From contig JBBDHG010000028.1 of the NCBI GenBank assembly GCA_037951165.1, positions 2,595,501 through 2,659,500 of the forward strand: a stretch of DNA of 64,000 bases, in the 5' to 3' direction. A program made the translations under genes and the position numbers. The DNA is from Lophius americanus (lineage: Eukaryota > Chordata > Actinopteri > Lophiiformes > Lophiidae). The notes beneath the pieces were generated by a model. That model saw only the letters and a list, made by a program, of their open reading frames with translations. It had not been told where the DNA came from and did not search any database. This document shows, in pieces, positions 24,428-36,700 of this stretch (position 1 is its first letter; every line of letters begins with the position of its first letter).

Positions 24428-25728
24428 GTACACAGATCCTTTACGTGAGTAAAAGTTCCACAGTCACGATGTGAAAATACTACAGTCCTGCATTAAAAAC
24501 CTTACTTATGTAAGGGTGTAAGAGTATATTCAGAGTAAAATGTCCTTAAAGTATTATTAATAAAGTATTCACTATGCAGTAAAATGTATTCACTATTATA
24601 TATTTTTGGATTCATACTAGATGATGACTGTGTCGATGTTGAAAGTTCAGGCAATTTCAACCACATTAAATGCTGTTGAGTAGATTAATACATGTATAAA
24701 TCCATCGTAGCCTGTTTATAGCATCGCTGTCCTGTGAGAACCTCGTATCTCTAAAATATAAATATTTCATAGACTAATAAAACTGAATTGGCTGGCTGTT
24801 ACACCTGCTTTAATGAAGCATGTATTTTGTATGAAATAAAGTCAAGTTTGCTAGATAAGCACTATTTAATCGCGTGGGACTTGCACGAAATTCAACAACT
24901 TAACTTTTAGAAAATTCCGTGATGAAGAACGGATACAGTTGGGTTTGTCTGTTTAATTTGGGGATCACTCTGGATGCAAACTGTACGGACACTGAAATTC
25001 TGTTTTTCCCTCAACAGGTATTCTTTGGGTTAATTGAATTACATCACGGAGAATAGCCTCACATGATTAAATGGGTTTCTTTCGGCACTCAGAAATTCTG
25101 TTGGGCTAACTTATTTTATTTTAGTTAGATAAACTGAATTCATTGGGGTGTTTTTGCTCCTGCAAAATTTGTAAATGATTATTTAAATGAATTATCCATT
25201 TAAATAGAGTTGGATCTATTCCAAGTAACTAAGTTGAATGAACCATAATAAATAAAGGCGAGCCCACCCGTTTACACACCAGTTCACACCACAGACAGGG
25301 AGATTTAATGCAACATAATTACTTACTGCTGTAAGAAACTCATTTAATAATGTGGATATACTTTACATGATTGTATTCATTTTATTCAAAGATTTATTTT
25401 TCGGGAGTGTGCCATTAGTCCGCCGCTTTGTGATCTTTTCCAGATAATCCCATTTCCTTTCATTATAATTTATCTTCAGAGGAAAGACAATTTTTCTCAA
25501 CCCAACCACAGTCATTTCAAATCAGGAGATTTGTGTTTTTTTACCAGACGTGAAGTTTATGTAATCTGAAAAGTAACGAGTAACTACACCTGTCAAAGAA
25601 ATGTCACGCAGCGCAAGTATAAAGTAGGAGAGTACTTGTACTTAGTTACTATCCACCCAGAGCCGCTGAGCCGTGCAGCTCCTGTCTGAGCCTTAGAACA
25701 TCACAAACACCGTGAGAGTCAGTCAGAG

Positions 25729-25759
25729 GCTGCTGCTGCTGCTGCTGCCGCTGCTGCTG
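25729..25759. repeat. (CTG)n, interrupted, near xylt1 exon 1
   Basis: About ten GCTG-phased triplets with one CCG interruption. It reads as CAG on the xylt1 sense strand. It lies about 270 bp inside intron 1 from the donor. Confidence 0.85.
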
Positions 25760-26019
25760 GAGACACCTTCTACAGCCTCAACGCTCCTCCTGGACTCCAA
25801 CTAACCCCTCAGTTCACGTCTCACACGCTGCTGAGCCATTCTACACCACGGATCGTCTCCGTACGAGGGATCCACGTGACAGCAATCAATCGTTTATTTA
25901 TTCATCTATTTGTTACGAGGCCCGTGTTTGTCTCCCCAAAACGGAAATGTTTTGATCTGCCAGCTGGCTCCATGCAAGAAAAACACTCAGTCTCAGACAT
26001 GACCACACCAGATCGCCCC

Positions 26020-26540
26020 CGTCTTACCGGCTGCTGTACGTGGAGGGACGCGCCTTTGCCCGGTGGAGGAGGAGGATGCTGCCGCTGCCGCCGCTGAACT
26101 CCGGGCTGGAGATAGTTGCTGCCCGCCGCTTTGCCGCCTGCCACCAGGTCCCTCTTCTCCCTCACGTTGGAGCCTCTGTTGTCTCTGTCTTCTCCGGAGT
26201 CGAGGCTGCTGAAGTTCCACACAATCAGCGTCTGCACCAGCAGCACCGTGAGGGCTGCGATCAGAGCGGAGCCCGACCGCCGGGCCAACCGGCGAGCGCA
26301 CGAGCCGCCAACCATGTTCGCACCGGGCTGCTGCACGGAGCTGGAGGAGCGTCTGTGGCTCTGCGCAGCACCACGGCAGGAAGGAGTGGAAATAGAGGGA
26401 GGGGGAGGAGGTGCTGCTGGTGGTGTGTTAGGGAGGAGGAGGGAGAGAGAGAGCTTCACGATGGAGGAGGCGAGGAGGAGCACGGAGAGGAAGAGGACAG
26501 GGCCACCGTGCGGTGAAGCTTGGAGGGGAGGATGTTCAAG
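26020..26540. promoter_or_regulatory. GC- and CpG-rich block over xylt1 exon 1
   Basis: Base composition changes sharply here from AT-leaning intron and intergenic DNA to GC-rich sequence with many CG dinucleotides and GGAGG/CCTCC runs. That is typical of a promoter-proximal first exon. I see no clear TATA box at a sensible distance. The extent is judged by eye. Confidence 0.5.
26028..26315 (-). CDS. xylt1: xylosyltransferase 1, first coding exon (partial gene)
   Basis: This exon encodes the first 96 residues of the type II Golgi enzyme that transfers xylose from UDP-xylose to serine of proteoglycan core proteins, the first step of heparan and chondroitin sulfate linker synthesis. The N-terminus reads MVGGSCARRLARR, then a hydrophobic anchor at about residues 16-36 (ALIAALTVLLVQTLIVWNF), then FSSLDSGE, then a basic/proline-rich stem. 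CARRLARRS, AALTVLL and WNFSSLDSG match what I know of vertebrate XYLT1 and fit XYLT2 clearly less well. The exon ends at a GTAAGA donor (intron begins at 26027) in phase 0, after codons for HVQQP. The start at 26315 has A at -3 and G at +4 and matches the family's usual N-terminus. The catalytic domain lies in later exons that are not in this window. The conserved anchor makes the assignment strong; the donor is inferred from sequence. Confidence 0.93.
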
Positions 26541-26582
26541 AGAAGACATCACGATGCTCCTCCGGGCTACTGTCAGACCCAA
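26316..26582 (-). other. xylt1: xylt1 5' leader with in-frame upstream ATG
   Basis: This GC-rich stretch lies directly upstream of the xylt1 start and should hold at least part of its 5' untranslated region. It contains no stop in the xylt1 frame, so an upstream ATG at 26582 opens a frame that would add 89 residues. That extension holds a second hydrophobic run (VLFLSVLLLASSIVKLSLSLLL) and a proline/serine-rich part. The known family start is the downstream one, so I take this as leader, but translation from the upstream ATG cannot be ruled out from sequence. The true transcription start is not visible. Confidence 0.6.
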
Positions 26583-26627
26583 TATGTAATCTCAATATTA
26601 CGCTCTTCAAAGAGAGAATTCTGCTCA

Positions 26628-26635
26628 TGACGTAA
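26628..26635 (+). promoter_or_regulatory. CRE-like site TGACGTAA upstream of xylt1
   Basis: TGACGTAA lies about 310 bp upstream of the xylt1 start codon, just outside the GC-rich block. It matches an ATF/CREB-type half-palindrome. A single 8-mer can occur by chance, so this is only a candidate. Confidence 0.25.
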
Positions 26636-26931
26636 TGCCTGTAAATGTGGATATTATATACAATCATTATTCCAAAACTGAAGATATCCCAACAGCCCAT
26701 CTAATCCCAACAGGTTGTATTAATCACTCAAATTTGATTGGAAGTGCTATACAAGCCATCTGTGAACAAAAACAAGATAAAATAAGTTAGGCAAACGTAT
26801 AAAATAAGCAAAGGGAACTGCAGGTTTTCTCCAACACCACATGCCAGTGCACAGCCAGAAGAAAAGAAAAAAACTTAGGTATGTTTCCATCACTTTTCAT
26901 GATGCAGACCAATCGCCACTTTGACCGCTTA

Positions 26932-27366
26932 CAGATTAAGCCAGTATAACATTAATTATCTAGTTACCACGGCTCATCTCAGTGGTTGGGGTTTAGCAGG
27001 CAGCAACTGAACATTTTATCCGTCATAGTCTATATTGAATAAGGAACATTGGAATATTGGAACCAGGAGAAAATGGGCTAAAATAAGGATCGGACCCAAT
27101 TTGACGGGGTCAAAATTTTGATGAGTAGACAACTGTCTGTGTGGGCAGAGCATCTATCTACGACTGGTTTACTGGCAGCAGGGTAACAGGCATCCAAGGC
27201 TCGGTGATGCACATGGGCAGTTAAGGCTGGTCCGTTTTGTTCAAGAGCTATTGCAGCACAAATTGCTGTTTTCGAAAACAAAATGCATCACAGAGCTGTC
27301 TTAGTGGCAAATAATTGGACATACGTGATATATGGCAGTAGTTTGTAATGTAATGGCTGATCATTG
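26932..27366 (+). mobile_element. Tc1-like deletion derivative (family A)
   Basis: The left end is ACAGATTAAGCCAGTATAAC and the right end AATGTAATGGCTGATCATTG, which are diverged inverted repeats of the family. Inside, GGCAGCAACTGAACATTTT, the GAACCAGGAGAAAATGGGC stretch, CATCCAAGGCTCGGTGATG and GCAGCACAAATTGCTGTTTT keep the 5' transposase order. The C-terminal two thirds of the transposase is deleted. It lies only about 0.6 kb upstream of the xylt1 start. Confidence 0.7.
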
Positions 27367-27369
27367 CAA

Positions 27370-28640
27370 GTTACAGCAATGGGCGGGATGTATGCTCAGA
27401 TGTTCTTATTCTCCTTCAGGTGGACCCCACTGTGCTTGATGAAAGGCCCCCAAAACTGTATTGGGGAAAAAGGTGCCCTCATAGTTTAACTCATATTGGC
27501 ATATATTTCAATGACCACTATAAATGTCTTTTACCCTCAAATAAAGGTTCACCGCACTTACTGTGCACCAGATGGGAAAAACCTTTTATTAGAGGCTTAA
27601 AATTATTATATTTTGAGGAAACATATCGTACTTGTCAAATCCTGATTCATGAACTCAGCACCAACATTTTTTTTTTCAGTTTTGGGGGGGGCACCAGTGA
27701 AGGAACAACTCCTCGAATAGCACATACTCAACCAAGTGTTCCACTTTCATTGTAACATGAGGCAGTGGTGCACCACCATGTCACTGCGGCAAGTTTGAAT
27801 GGCTTAAAATGACGTCTCTATCAGCGCAGACTCTGTGTCTGCGGATCAACGGATTCATTAAACTGAGATAACTAACCCATAAAATTATGTTCCATGAAAT
27901 GGTGAGATCACTGTACATGATGTGATTTCTGGAATTACTCGTTGTATTTATCAGAGAGGGCAAAATGATTGTACAAATGCAAAACCTGTGGTGCACCTTC
28001 ATCTGCTGTAGCAGCATAAATGCCTCGGACTCCAACGTATATTTTCTAATCACTTGACAAGTGGGAGTTTTCTGATTTGCTGAAGACATTCTTTATTTTG
28101 GGTATTAACGGCACAGAGTGATAAGTCGAGCAAACAGTGTTGCCACATCTTGCAAGAGAAACAAAACCAATCTATGGAAACAATCCCAAAGGAGGCCACT
28201 CTGGTCTGAAGACAGCCATAAACAGACAAATTCTCTCCCCCATTGTATGTGACGGACGCTGCCTATCAATGTAAATAAGTGAACTCAATTTTGCACTCAA
28301 CAAAAACCGGCTGGGGTTGGACTTCTTTGCCTCTAGTCCAGAACTGCTATTTTATAAAAGCTGACATAAGTTCCTCCCTTAACCTTTTTATTTTACACCA
28401 ATATCGACAAATTACGTTAATCATTACGTCATCTTTGTTTGCAAATTCATAAAGAGCATCCAACTTCCCCATGCTGCGGAAACCCCTCATTTTCAGAAAG
28501 CTCTGATTCTGGTTCTTAACTCTCTGATGTCTGAGGTCAGACTAGGGTTAGGGGTCATGCTGACATCCTTCAAGGATCCAAATGGTTAACTAGGCCTAAG
28601 CACTCGTCCCTGTCGTATATCCCCAAAATATCCCCAATCC
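27370..28640. other. intergenic stretch without recognised features
   Basis: A poly-T/poly-G run at 27666-27691 is the only oddity. No exon or element is recognised. Confidence 0.5.
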
Positions 28641-28905
28641 CCCTCATTGAACTCCACAAATTAAATGTGAAATGTGAAAAAAAATAAACAAATAAGACCC
28701 CCTTAGTGAGTGAAATATGAACTGTTAGGGTAATATATGATATATACTAGCTGGATCTCCCTTGAGTCGAGTGTGTTGTTATAGAATTTGAAAATTATCC
28801 ATGAAATAATTTTGAATAATTACATTAGCCGAAGCAGTAGACGCGGCGGCGATGACGATTCCATAATATCCCTGACTTTTCTTGGATATAATTGTAAAGC
28901 CCAAA
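28640..28905 (+). repeat. unclassified dispersed repeat U, copy 1
   Basis: It shares with copies at 44.45, 57.06 and 63.2 kb a GACCCCCTTAGTGAGTGAAA-type start, the core GAATTTGAAAATTATCCATG, and the end GATGACGATTCCATAATATC followed by GACTTTTC…GGATATAAT. It has no coding capacity. Confidence 0.6.
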
Positions 28906-30590
28906 TTAGAATATGAATATATGTGAGGCATCCATAAGTAAACAAACAACGATGGCTGACTTAAGCTAAATAGTTGAAGCCATGAGTGGAATTAAGAAAT
29001 AAATCATCTAAGGAAATGAGAGAACTGACCCTAAAAGGGCACCATAGGTGGGAATACAAGTGTAAAGGCATTATATTGAAGGTTAGATACTAAAAAGGCT
29101 TCCACAGTTTATACCCTTCCTGGATTGTTATTGTAATGGACCCACAGTTCTGCACCTATTCCATGGATATGCATCAGTGATTGGTACCCCACAGACCAAA
29201 ATGGGCCGCATGTTCCATCTTTGAATGTATCTCTTAGCGAGATTATAAATGTGCTACTCAGACTGGTCTCCTTAAATGTACCGCTGAGTAGCCCACATGG
29301 AATGATGTCTGCAGCACACAGGAGGACAACCTGTTTATGAATCCACATGATTTGATATGTACTTGCAATTCCTGAATCCAAGTCTTGAGTGCACAAGAAA
29401 CACGAGAGGACGTCTCACAAAGAGTATTTCACCCACACACTGGAGACTAACATTCAACTAATGTGTCTTAACATTCGCTGGGAGTTTGATTGGCAACCTT
29501 CATAAATAACTCTGGAGTGGTAATATTTTTGGTGCAACTGAACTTGGGTTCTTGAGAATGATTCAGAAATGCTTGTTAGTGGATGCGAACACTGCATGCA
29601 ACAGCGATGAAGAGGTCCTCGGCCAGAGCTTTCACCTACACTAAGAATTCAGCTATGGTTTTACTTCTGGTTTCTACAGAAGCAGAATGATGTTCAGTTT
29701 AACACAATCTTAACTTGTGGGGCAATACGTTATTCACACGAGTAGGGCTCATAAGCTTAGACACTTCCTTAATCCAAATCTTTGACCTCAAGAACAGATG
29801 GCAATATCCCCTGGGTACTGTAAATTAAGATTTTAAGTTATCCAACAAAAATGCTTCACCTCAAGCACTCATTCAGACAGGCTGAGGCCTCTGAAGTTTA
29901 TGTGTCAGGGCTGCCCCCCCCTCCTCCACCCATCCATTCACATGGATGGGTGTGGATCCATTCCCATCGTTCTATGCAATCCTAGATAAATAATGTTTAT
30001 ACTAGGGGTCATTAGTCGCTTTTGACCAGGAGACAGAATATTTCTCATTATAAGGTGCAGGACCTGGACTCTTGAATGAAAAATATGAAATATATTCAGC
30101 CATCTTTGGCCTATTGATATATATTCTCTGTTTTGTTATTATAATCAACGATATCCTTATTACAAGGCTGTATCAGTGTGAAAACTGCTTAAAAACAACT
30201 AAAAGAAGACATGAACGTCATTATGATATCTAACTGGTAAACTCTCTCAGACCTCCACCAAGGAGGCAGCCACTACTTAAAAGACATGTCAATTAACCTG
30301 CAACCATGTTTGACTTCAATACAGGCCTCTAAATCCACCTTTGAGGAAGCCCGGACTGACACTGGGATAGAAAAGAACCACGGCTCCGAAGGTTTTAAGA
30401 CTGGTCATGCTAAAATACTAAAACTCCCCATGCTTTTACATTGGTTTGCTCAATCCTTCAGAGACAACTGTCTCATGTTCAAGTTACAGTTTCAGCTGCC
30501 TAACGTTCAAACCGTGTCAGAGGCCTTTGGAGAAGTTTGTGGCACCCCAAACCTATACAAACTTTATAAGCAATGACATCCTAACCACTT
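28905..30590. other. intergenic stretch without recognised features
   Basis: No exon is recognised. A short inverted repeat lies at 29927-29952. Frames of 95-96 codons here show no domain. Confidence 0.5.
29927..29952. other. perfect 10-bp inverted repeat
   Basis: CACCCATCCA and TGGATGGGTG with a 6-nt loop, just after a poly-C run. Confidence 0.6.
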
Positions 30591-30629
30591 AAAGGTGAAG
30601 TCAGAGTATCACTGATTATCTCAACTCAT

Positions 30630-30700
30630 CCTGGAGAAGAAACATTGGAAGCAGGAAAAATGGGCACGCATAGGATCTTCAGCAATTTGGACAGTGGACA
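30630..30700 (+). mobile_element. Tc1-like fragment (family A)
   Basis: ACATTGGAAGCAGGAAAAAT and GGGCACGCATAGGATCTTCA follow the family's 5' coding region (compare 39.48-39.54 kb). The following 250 bp may be further decayed sequence of the same element. Confidence 0.5.
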
Positions 30701-30959
30701 AACTGATAAGGGTAGAACTTGAGCCAAATGCAAACACCTGGAAACAAAAGGGCGAACTGGCAAGGGTGATTCATTAATAGGTTCGGCACAGTCTGAGAGG
30801 ATGGTGGTCTGAGTTGGCTAAGGCTGTGATGAGCCAGTAGGAAGGATCAGTGATATCCAAGTCCACAAGGGTGTTCTGGGTCAAAATGGATGGAGGGCAA
30901 GACATCCCCACAAAGTTCATTTTAAGTATCTAGGCACTCTAGCTTGACGTGGGGAGACT

Positions 30960-33410
30960 TCAAAAGCGGTAACTTCACCTTATTAGAGTCTGTAAATGGG
31001 ATAAATGATAGTTAGCTAACAAAAGAATGAAATGTTTAACGTTTCAACAGAAAAATATCTTTGTATCATGTTCAGAGGTGTAACTTGACTGACTGATTTT
31101 GCAACACAAGGTCAAGAAAGCCTTGGTACAAACGTAATTGTACTCTTAAGAAAGAGAATGCACTCAAACCCGCATTTAATAATACTGGAGAAACAGGCTG
31201 ACACCCTGATGAAAGCTGGTCAAAGCCATTTCTGTATTTTTTTTCCCCCTTTGTTTTTGAGCAACAAGCCATTGAGGCGAATAAAAAAATTGCATGCCTG
31301 ACACAAACACTAGACAAAGCTTTCTGGCAGTCATAGTTAATTATATCTTCAGTTTTGGGCTGAATAAGATAATTGTGGTGGACAAGAAGAGAAAATTATT
31401 TGATCTCAATTTTTACACCAGAAAAGATTTGCATATGTCAAACCTTGGATTTGTAAATGAGCTGTTTGCTGTTATGTCTGCTGATACACAGAAGAAGAAA
31501 AAACACTTTTTTGAGCAGCAGTTAGAAAATGCCTGGAATGACACTGACAAATTTAAGATGCAAAGTCCAAACTAATAACCTCCTTTGGACTGTGGAAATC
31601 ATTCTCCCAGAGTACAATCTGCTGACCGTGTGGTTTGTTCCACGTTGACTTAAAGTGTCTTGAATTGAAGCAGCAGTTATTCCTTTGTTGGTAATTCTTC
31701 AGGCAAACAGAGTTAATGCTGCAGACAGATAAATGTTGCGGCAAATTTTCAAATGTCTTAATAGACTCGCGGACTCTCCAAAGATATTTGAGTATGTTAT
31801 TAATATTAATTCCCTTTTCATCAAGGATGGTGTGGAAGAGGAGTGCATAGGGTAAACCGTGTTAGGATGTTAATTATTTTAGGTATGAGAACGAGGAAGG
31901 AGATGGGAGGAGATGCGCCGCCATTAATAAGAGCTTAAAGGACGATCTAGATGAATAATGGCTAAAAGAGAAAACTCAATGAAATTGGAAAGTGGGAGTG
32001 AAGGCTGAAAACGGAAGAGGGGGTAATCAAAGCATGCCAAGTACTCCTATAGGTCTACTAAGTTAGCAGAGCCATAGATAGATGGATCCGAGTAGAGTCA
32101 GAGGAAGACAGAGCAGCATAACAACTCAGAATAAGAATGATTAAAGATGTAGAAAATAAAAATAAAAAGAGACAGAGAACAGCCCACGCTCCTCTGACAG
32201 CAGAACCACGTCTTCCCCTCTCATTAGCTTTAACTCTGTTACTTAGGGGAATGAGTGGGCCGCATGTCTCCACAACAATGGTAACCATTCCCTGTGGCAA
32301 CAAATGCTGATTTTAATTAGAGCCAACCTCTTTATCACTTAGAGATGGACACACAAGCGTGCACGCCAAGCTGTCCTCACCAAAACCCTGTCTTCGGACG
32401 TACAAATAGGCGAGACAGGGAGATAGAGGCAGACGAGCGGCCAGCTGGTGGAGCGAGTCTGACACATGAGGGAGGGGGAGACAGTGGTAGGTGCTGCACA
32501 CCGTTGACTTTAGAAGCCTTAGGCGTCCTGCTGCAGGACACTCTCATGCAGTCAGTGCTTCATGTAACCAGGCAGCGTGATGACTGGAGTGCACTAAACA
32601 CAGCAAAACACAGCGGCAGACAGGTGTCCTTGACGGCTCGGGCCCCTGGGGACGAGAGGAAGCCATTTTTTTCCTCCCACAGTGATACAACGAGAAACTA
32701 AAGCAGCAGCGGTGCTTCTTACATGACTGATGCTACTGTACATAAAGAGAAAGACTTTGTCTTGTTGTCTTTTTAATGCTGTTTGAAAGAGCTGCTGGAA
32801 CGTACATGTGGCGTAAGAGTATTAAAACTCCTCTACGCTGCCTGTGTTCAAGTTAGAAAATGTCATAGCGTAAAAGAGTGGAGAGCCTATTAGCTGTGAT
32901 GTAAAACTCTTTTTTTTAACTTTAATACCTCTGCCACAGATGCAGCATGGGATGAGGATCTTTAGTTACGAATAGTTAACGTATATGAAACATTTTCATG
33001 AAACCCTGTCCTAATTTGCAGTCCTCAGAAAATCTCTAGCTAAATTTAACTGAATATACGTCAAAAAGGATGAAGGAACCATCAAACTCTGTTGGTATCT
33101 AATATTTACACAGCAGCTAACCTCTTCAGAATCAGGGTTTTACTAATAGGGATATATTTTCGATTGAAAATACATATTGCGTTGCATAAAACATGCATAC
33201 CTCTGATAGAAAACTAATACATTCCTTTTATTTCCTAAATCGTCTTTGACCAAATATCAGATTTCTTTCCATTTAAGAAATAAAGGAAAGGGGCCCTGAT
33301 TCTTTATGGATATGAATACAGATACTTATGGCTGCTACTCCCATCCCTACCATCCTTTTTTGTTTTTGTTTAGCTTTGTTTTTCTTCTTTTGTGTCTCTC
33401 ACATATAGCC
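30960..33410. other. intergenic stretch without recognised features
   Basis: Mostly AT-rich unique-looking DNA, with a GC-richer part at about 32350-32690 that has no recognisable coding motif. Confidence 0.5.
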
Positions 33411-33415
33411 AGTTT

Positions 33416-33718
33416 GTGTGAGTGTTTGTGTGAGTGTTTGTGTGAGTGTTTGTGTGAGTGTTTGTGCGAGTGTTTGTGCGAGTGTTTGTGCGAGTGTTTG
33501 TGTTTGTGTGACTGTTTGTGTGACTGTTTGTGTGACTGTTTGTGCGAGTGTTTGTGTGAGTGTTTGTGTGAGTGTTTGTGTGAGTGTTTGTGTGAGTGTT
33601 TGTGTGAGTGTTTGTGTGAGTGTTTGTGCGAGTGTTTGTGTGAGTGTTTGTGTGAGTGTTTGTGTGACTGTTTGTGTGAGTGTTTGTGTGAGTGTTTGTG
33701 TGAGTGTTTGTGTGAGTG
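33416..33718. repeat. 12-bp minisatellite GTGTGAGTGTTT, about 24 units
   Basis: Perfectly phased 12-mers with two main variants, GTGCGAGTGTTT and GTGTGACTGTTT, plus one 6-bp GTGTTT half unit at about 33500. The variants come in blocks. Because 12 is a multiple of three, long frames run through it on both strands (repeating CECL, VSVC or NTHT). These are artefacts of the repeat, not genes. Confidence 0.97.
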
Positions 33719-33719
33719 G

Positions 33720-36700
33720 GAGTTCTATGTTTGCTTTGGTTTTGTTTATTTGGGTGAGTAGTGGTGAAGTATGAAGAAATTATCACATTATGATGTTTAA
33801 ACTGTTATACACTATTGCTGTTTATAATAAACCTTTAAAAACAGTTTGCCACAATCTGACAACCAACTAAATATAAAACTATATCATACCGCAGTAGGCA
33901 GCTGTGTTCTACTCTTTATTCCATCTGGAGATGTTGACACTTCCTCACAAGTTACATTTGCTAAACTCATGTATATATGTATATATTCCTCATTTTCAAA
34001 TTGTTCTTTCTCGTCCAAGTGAAATCTTCTATGCCAAATCGAGACATAAAAGTGCAAATCAATTCCCCTGTCGCGGTCGGATCCAGATTCATTCTTTACT
34101 GTCCTCTGGTTGGTGGAAATGTGTTTTCATAGTCCGTACACATACTGAACATATAATGGACAACGATCAAAAACAACAAAAGTCATTAAAGACACATCAT
34201 CGTTCATTGCAGCGCAGATCATTCCAGCCCAGTCTGCTAGAGCCTCTGCCCAGAAACTCTTCTTAAAGGGACTTTTCTTGTACATTGGCTGTCGGTATCA
34301 ACTGCCAAGGGAAAGGAGGATGAAGCATGGATTGAGGGGCTGGCAGGGGTCCTGTGCTGTGGGGAGTGCGAGACTGCGAGAGGTGGCAGTGTCATTGAGA
34401 GCTGGCAGGTTGGGAGTGGTGATACCGGTTATTTTGGATGATTTGACTGTATTCCAGGTCAAACGCCTTGTAAATGTGACCTACTTTGGCAATAAACCGT
34501 TTTCTGATTTCAATTTCCGATTCTTGCTGTCGGTTATTTTCAGTAGCTTTTTTTCTATTGGTGAGGGTGAGCATTAGGAAATAACAGGGGGCGCAGCGGA
34601 AGGTTGTATTATTCAAGGGATTTAAAAACACTAAAAGAAAAAATTCTATTTTTTAAATGATAATGAATACTTTGGCAAACAGCATCTTCTAATGATTTTG
34701 TGGGGTAAAACTCAAGTCACTTTCTGTGACATTCATGTCATGTGACGTCACCTTCACCCACACAGTGGGTTGTCACTCTGCTGATTGCTGTAATGCTTGA
34801 CTTTTTCAGATGCTGAGTTGAGGCCATATGAATGAATGTGCGCTGAATGTGACGAGTGCGCTCAGGCAAATTGTTGAACACTACATATATATAAATATAA
34901 ATGCCAATGTCACCATAACAGTTTTAGTTTCACTCTATTTTTAATTTTTCTGTCATCTAATCGTGATTGTGGGTGGAATGTTTAATGAGCTTCGCTGTTA
35001 TTCATCCAGCCACGGAATTTTGATTGCCACTGTAAATGATGCTAGCTAATGATCTAAAGCACTTAAGTTGTTTGACTTAACATGCCATTGAAAAATGACA
35101 GAAGACTAGCTTTGCTTTAGGGCAAAGTTAATGAAGATCCTAACAAATTAACTAACATATAGCATAAAGAAAAACATTGACCTGCATATGCCTCCAGTCA
35201 AGGAGAAAGAATTTTCAAAGTATCTGTGGTTTCTGATTCATTCAAGCTTAATGTGATGCTTGGATGAGATGTGAGATTTGGAAAAAGGGATGCAGTCATA
35301 GACTGTAGCGCTCGCTGTTATTGTGGCCAAACATCTCTCTGACACTTGAAGCATGGCTGATGTTTGCCGAAAGTTTTTTTTTGGTGCTGTTGTTTGTGTC
35401 TCTTTAGTAAATATTAGAATAATCATGAGATGTTCATAAGGAACAATTCATATATTACATTCATAAAAAGCAAACTACCAAAGGTCATTCGTAAATGAGG
35501 AATTTTGCATTTATTAAAGCCTTGAGTGTAAATTCTTGTCTTCAATGCTGTCCTATAATGTTTGTACTAAGTATCTCCACCCTCCGTTGAAAGTTAAGTG
35601 AGTGATTGTGCTGCGAAAAAGATACAAAACCTTCCACTTAGAACATTATTTAATGAAAATATTGAAAGCTCAAGGTTAGGGTTAATGTCAGAAAGACCTC
35701 AGACGCCAGAGGGTTAACCAAGTCATAGAATGTCTAAGCATTACCATTAGAACGCTGTGTTTTATAGTACTAATTCCACCTTCTTAGTTACACCTTATAA
35801 AATGTGCTAACAAATATTTTGGTGACAAAAAGACACACCTGCAGGTGAGAAGCCTCATTATTTCTGTGTGAAATCAATGACTTTTTCCAAAATGACTGTG
35901 GATTTCCATGAGGAATCCTCAATACGTCTTTGTGAGCTTAATATCTGCCATACTTTACCTAAAAGTTTGAAAGGCATGGAGACAGGAAGTAAGGGGGGGA
36001 GTAGCTTACTGGACTTGCAGATATCAAGTAACCTGGTTTTGGAACAAATCTCTGTTCTGTGTGTCTGCCTACCCTACATGACAAGAGTCACAAAAATTAC
36101 AGCAAAGCCATTGAAAGGCTGAGCGCTGAATCGAGATATTCCCCAAGTATGTGACACATTGATGTGATAGTGCCATTAGTACACCGGGGACAGCTTGCTG
36201 TTGTGATTGGCTCCTGAGGAAGCTGAGCCTGCTGATCTGAAGTCAGTTACCTTATATCATATGGTGAGAGGCTGTATGTCAGTTTCTGCACGTGTGCACG
36301 TGTGTGAATGTTTCCTGAGGAAATGGATATATTCCAGAATACTGTAAGCTTTTCTCACATCAGACAGCTTATCCTGGAGGAACACAGCCCCTCTTATCAG
36401 GTACAAAGCTGAATTCACCACCAGGGAAAAATACCATCCAGTATATAGTGAACCCACAGCTTTAAAAGGGCAAATGGAAAAGAAAAAAATGAGGTCAGCT
36501 GGAAGAAATGTCCACAACACAAGGAATTTAGACCATTTTGTTTCATAAAGTCCAAGACCATCAAACAATGCGGAAATATATGTTCCCAGAGCATTAGCTG
36601 GAAAAGGGCTGGTTTCTATAATTCAACATGCCTTAGTCTTCAAAGAACACTGTCTAGTTAGCCGGTCCGCCGAGAGTTGTTACAGATCCTTTACATGTTT

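Larger units (their letters stand above)
24277..25660. mobile_element. hAT-type non-autonomous element with nested repeat
   Basis: The left end is CAGAGGTGGACAAAGTA and the right end GTACTTAGTTACTATCCACC, which are inverted relatives. The interior carries the AAGTAAAAGT / TACTTAAGTAAA-like wording of a very common fish hAT-related MITE (GTGAGTAAAAGTTCCAC, GTAACGAGTAACTACACC). A 3' SINE/L2-like tail and an 18-bp tandem repeat sit inside near the left end. It has no transposase. An exact 8-bp target duplication was not found. Confidence 0.7.

Noticed and set aside
26040..26589. 157- and 158-codon plus-strand frames
   Set aside because: Antisense shadows of GC-rich xylt1 exon 1.
33306..33786. 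Frames of 118-151 codons on both strands
   Set aside because: They read through a 12-bp repeat and have only repeat-derived composition.
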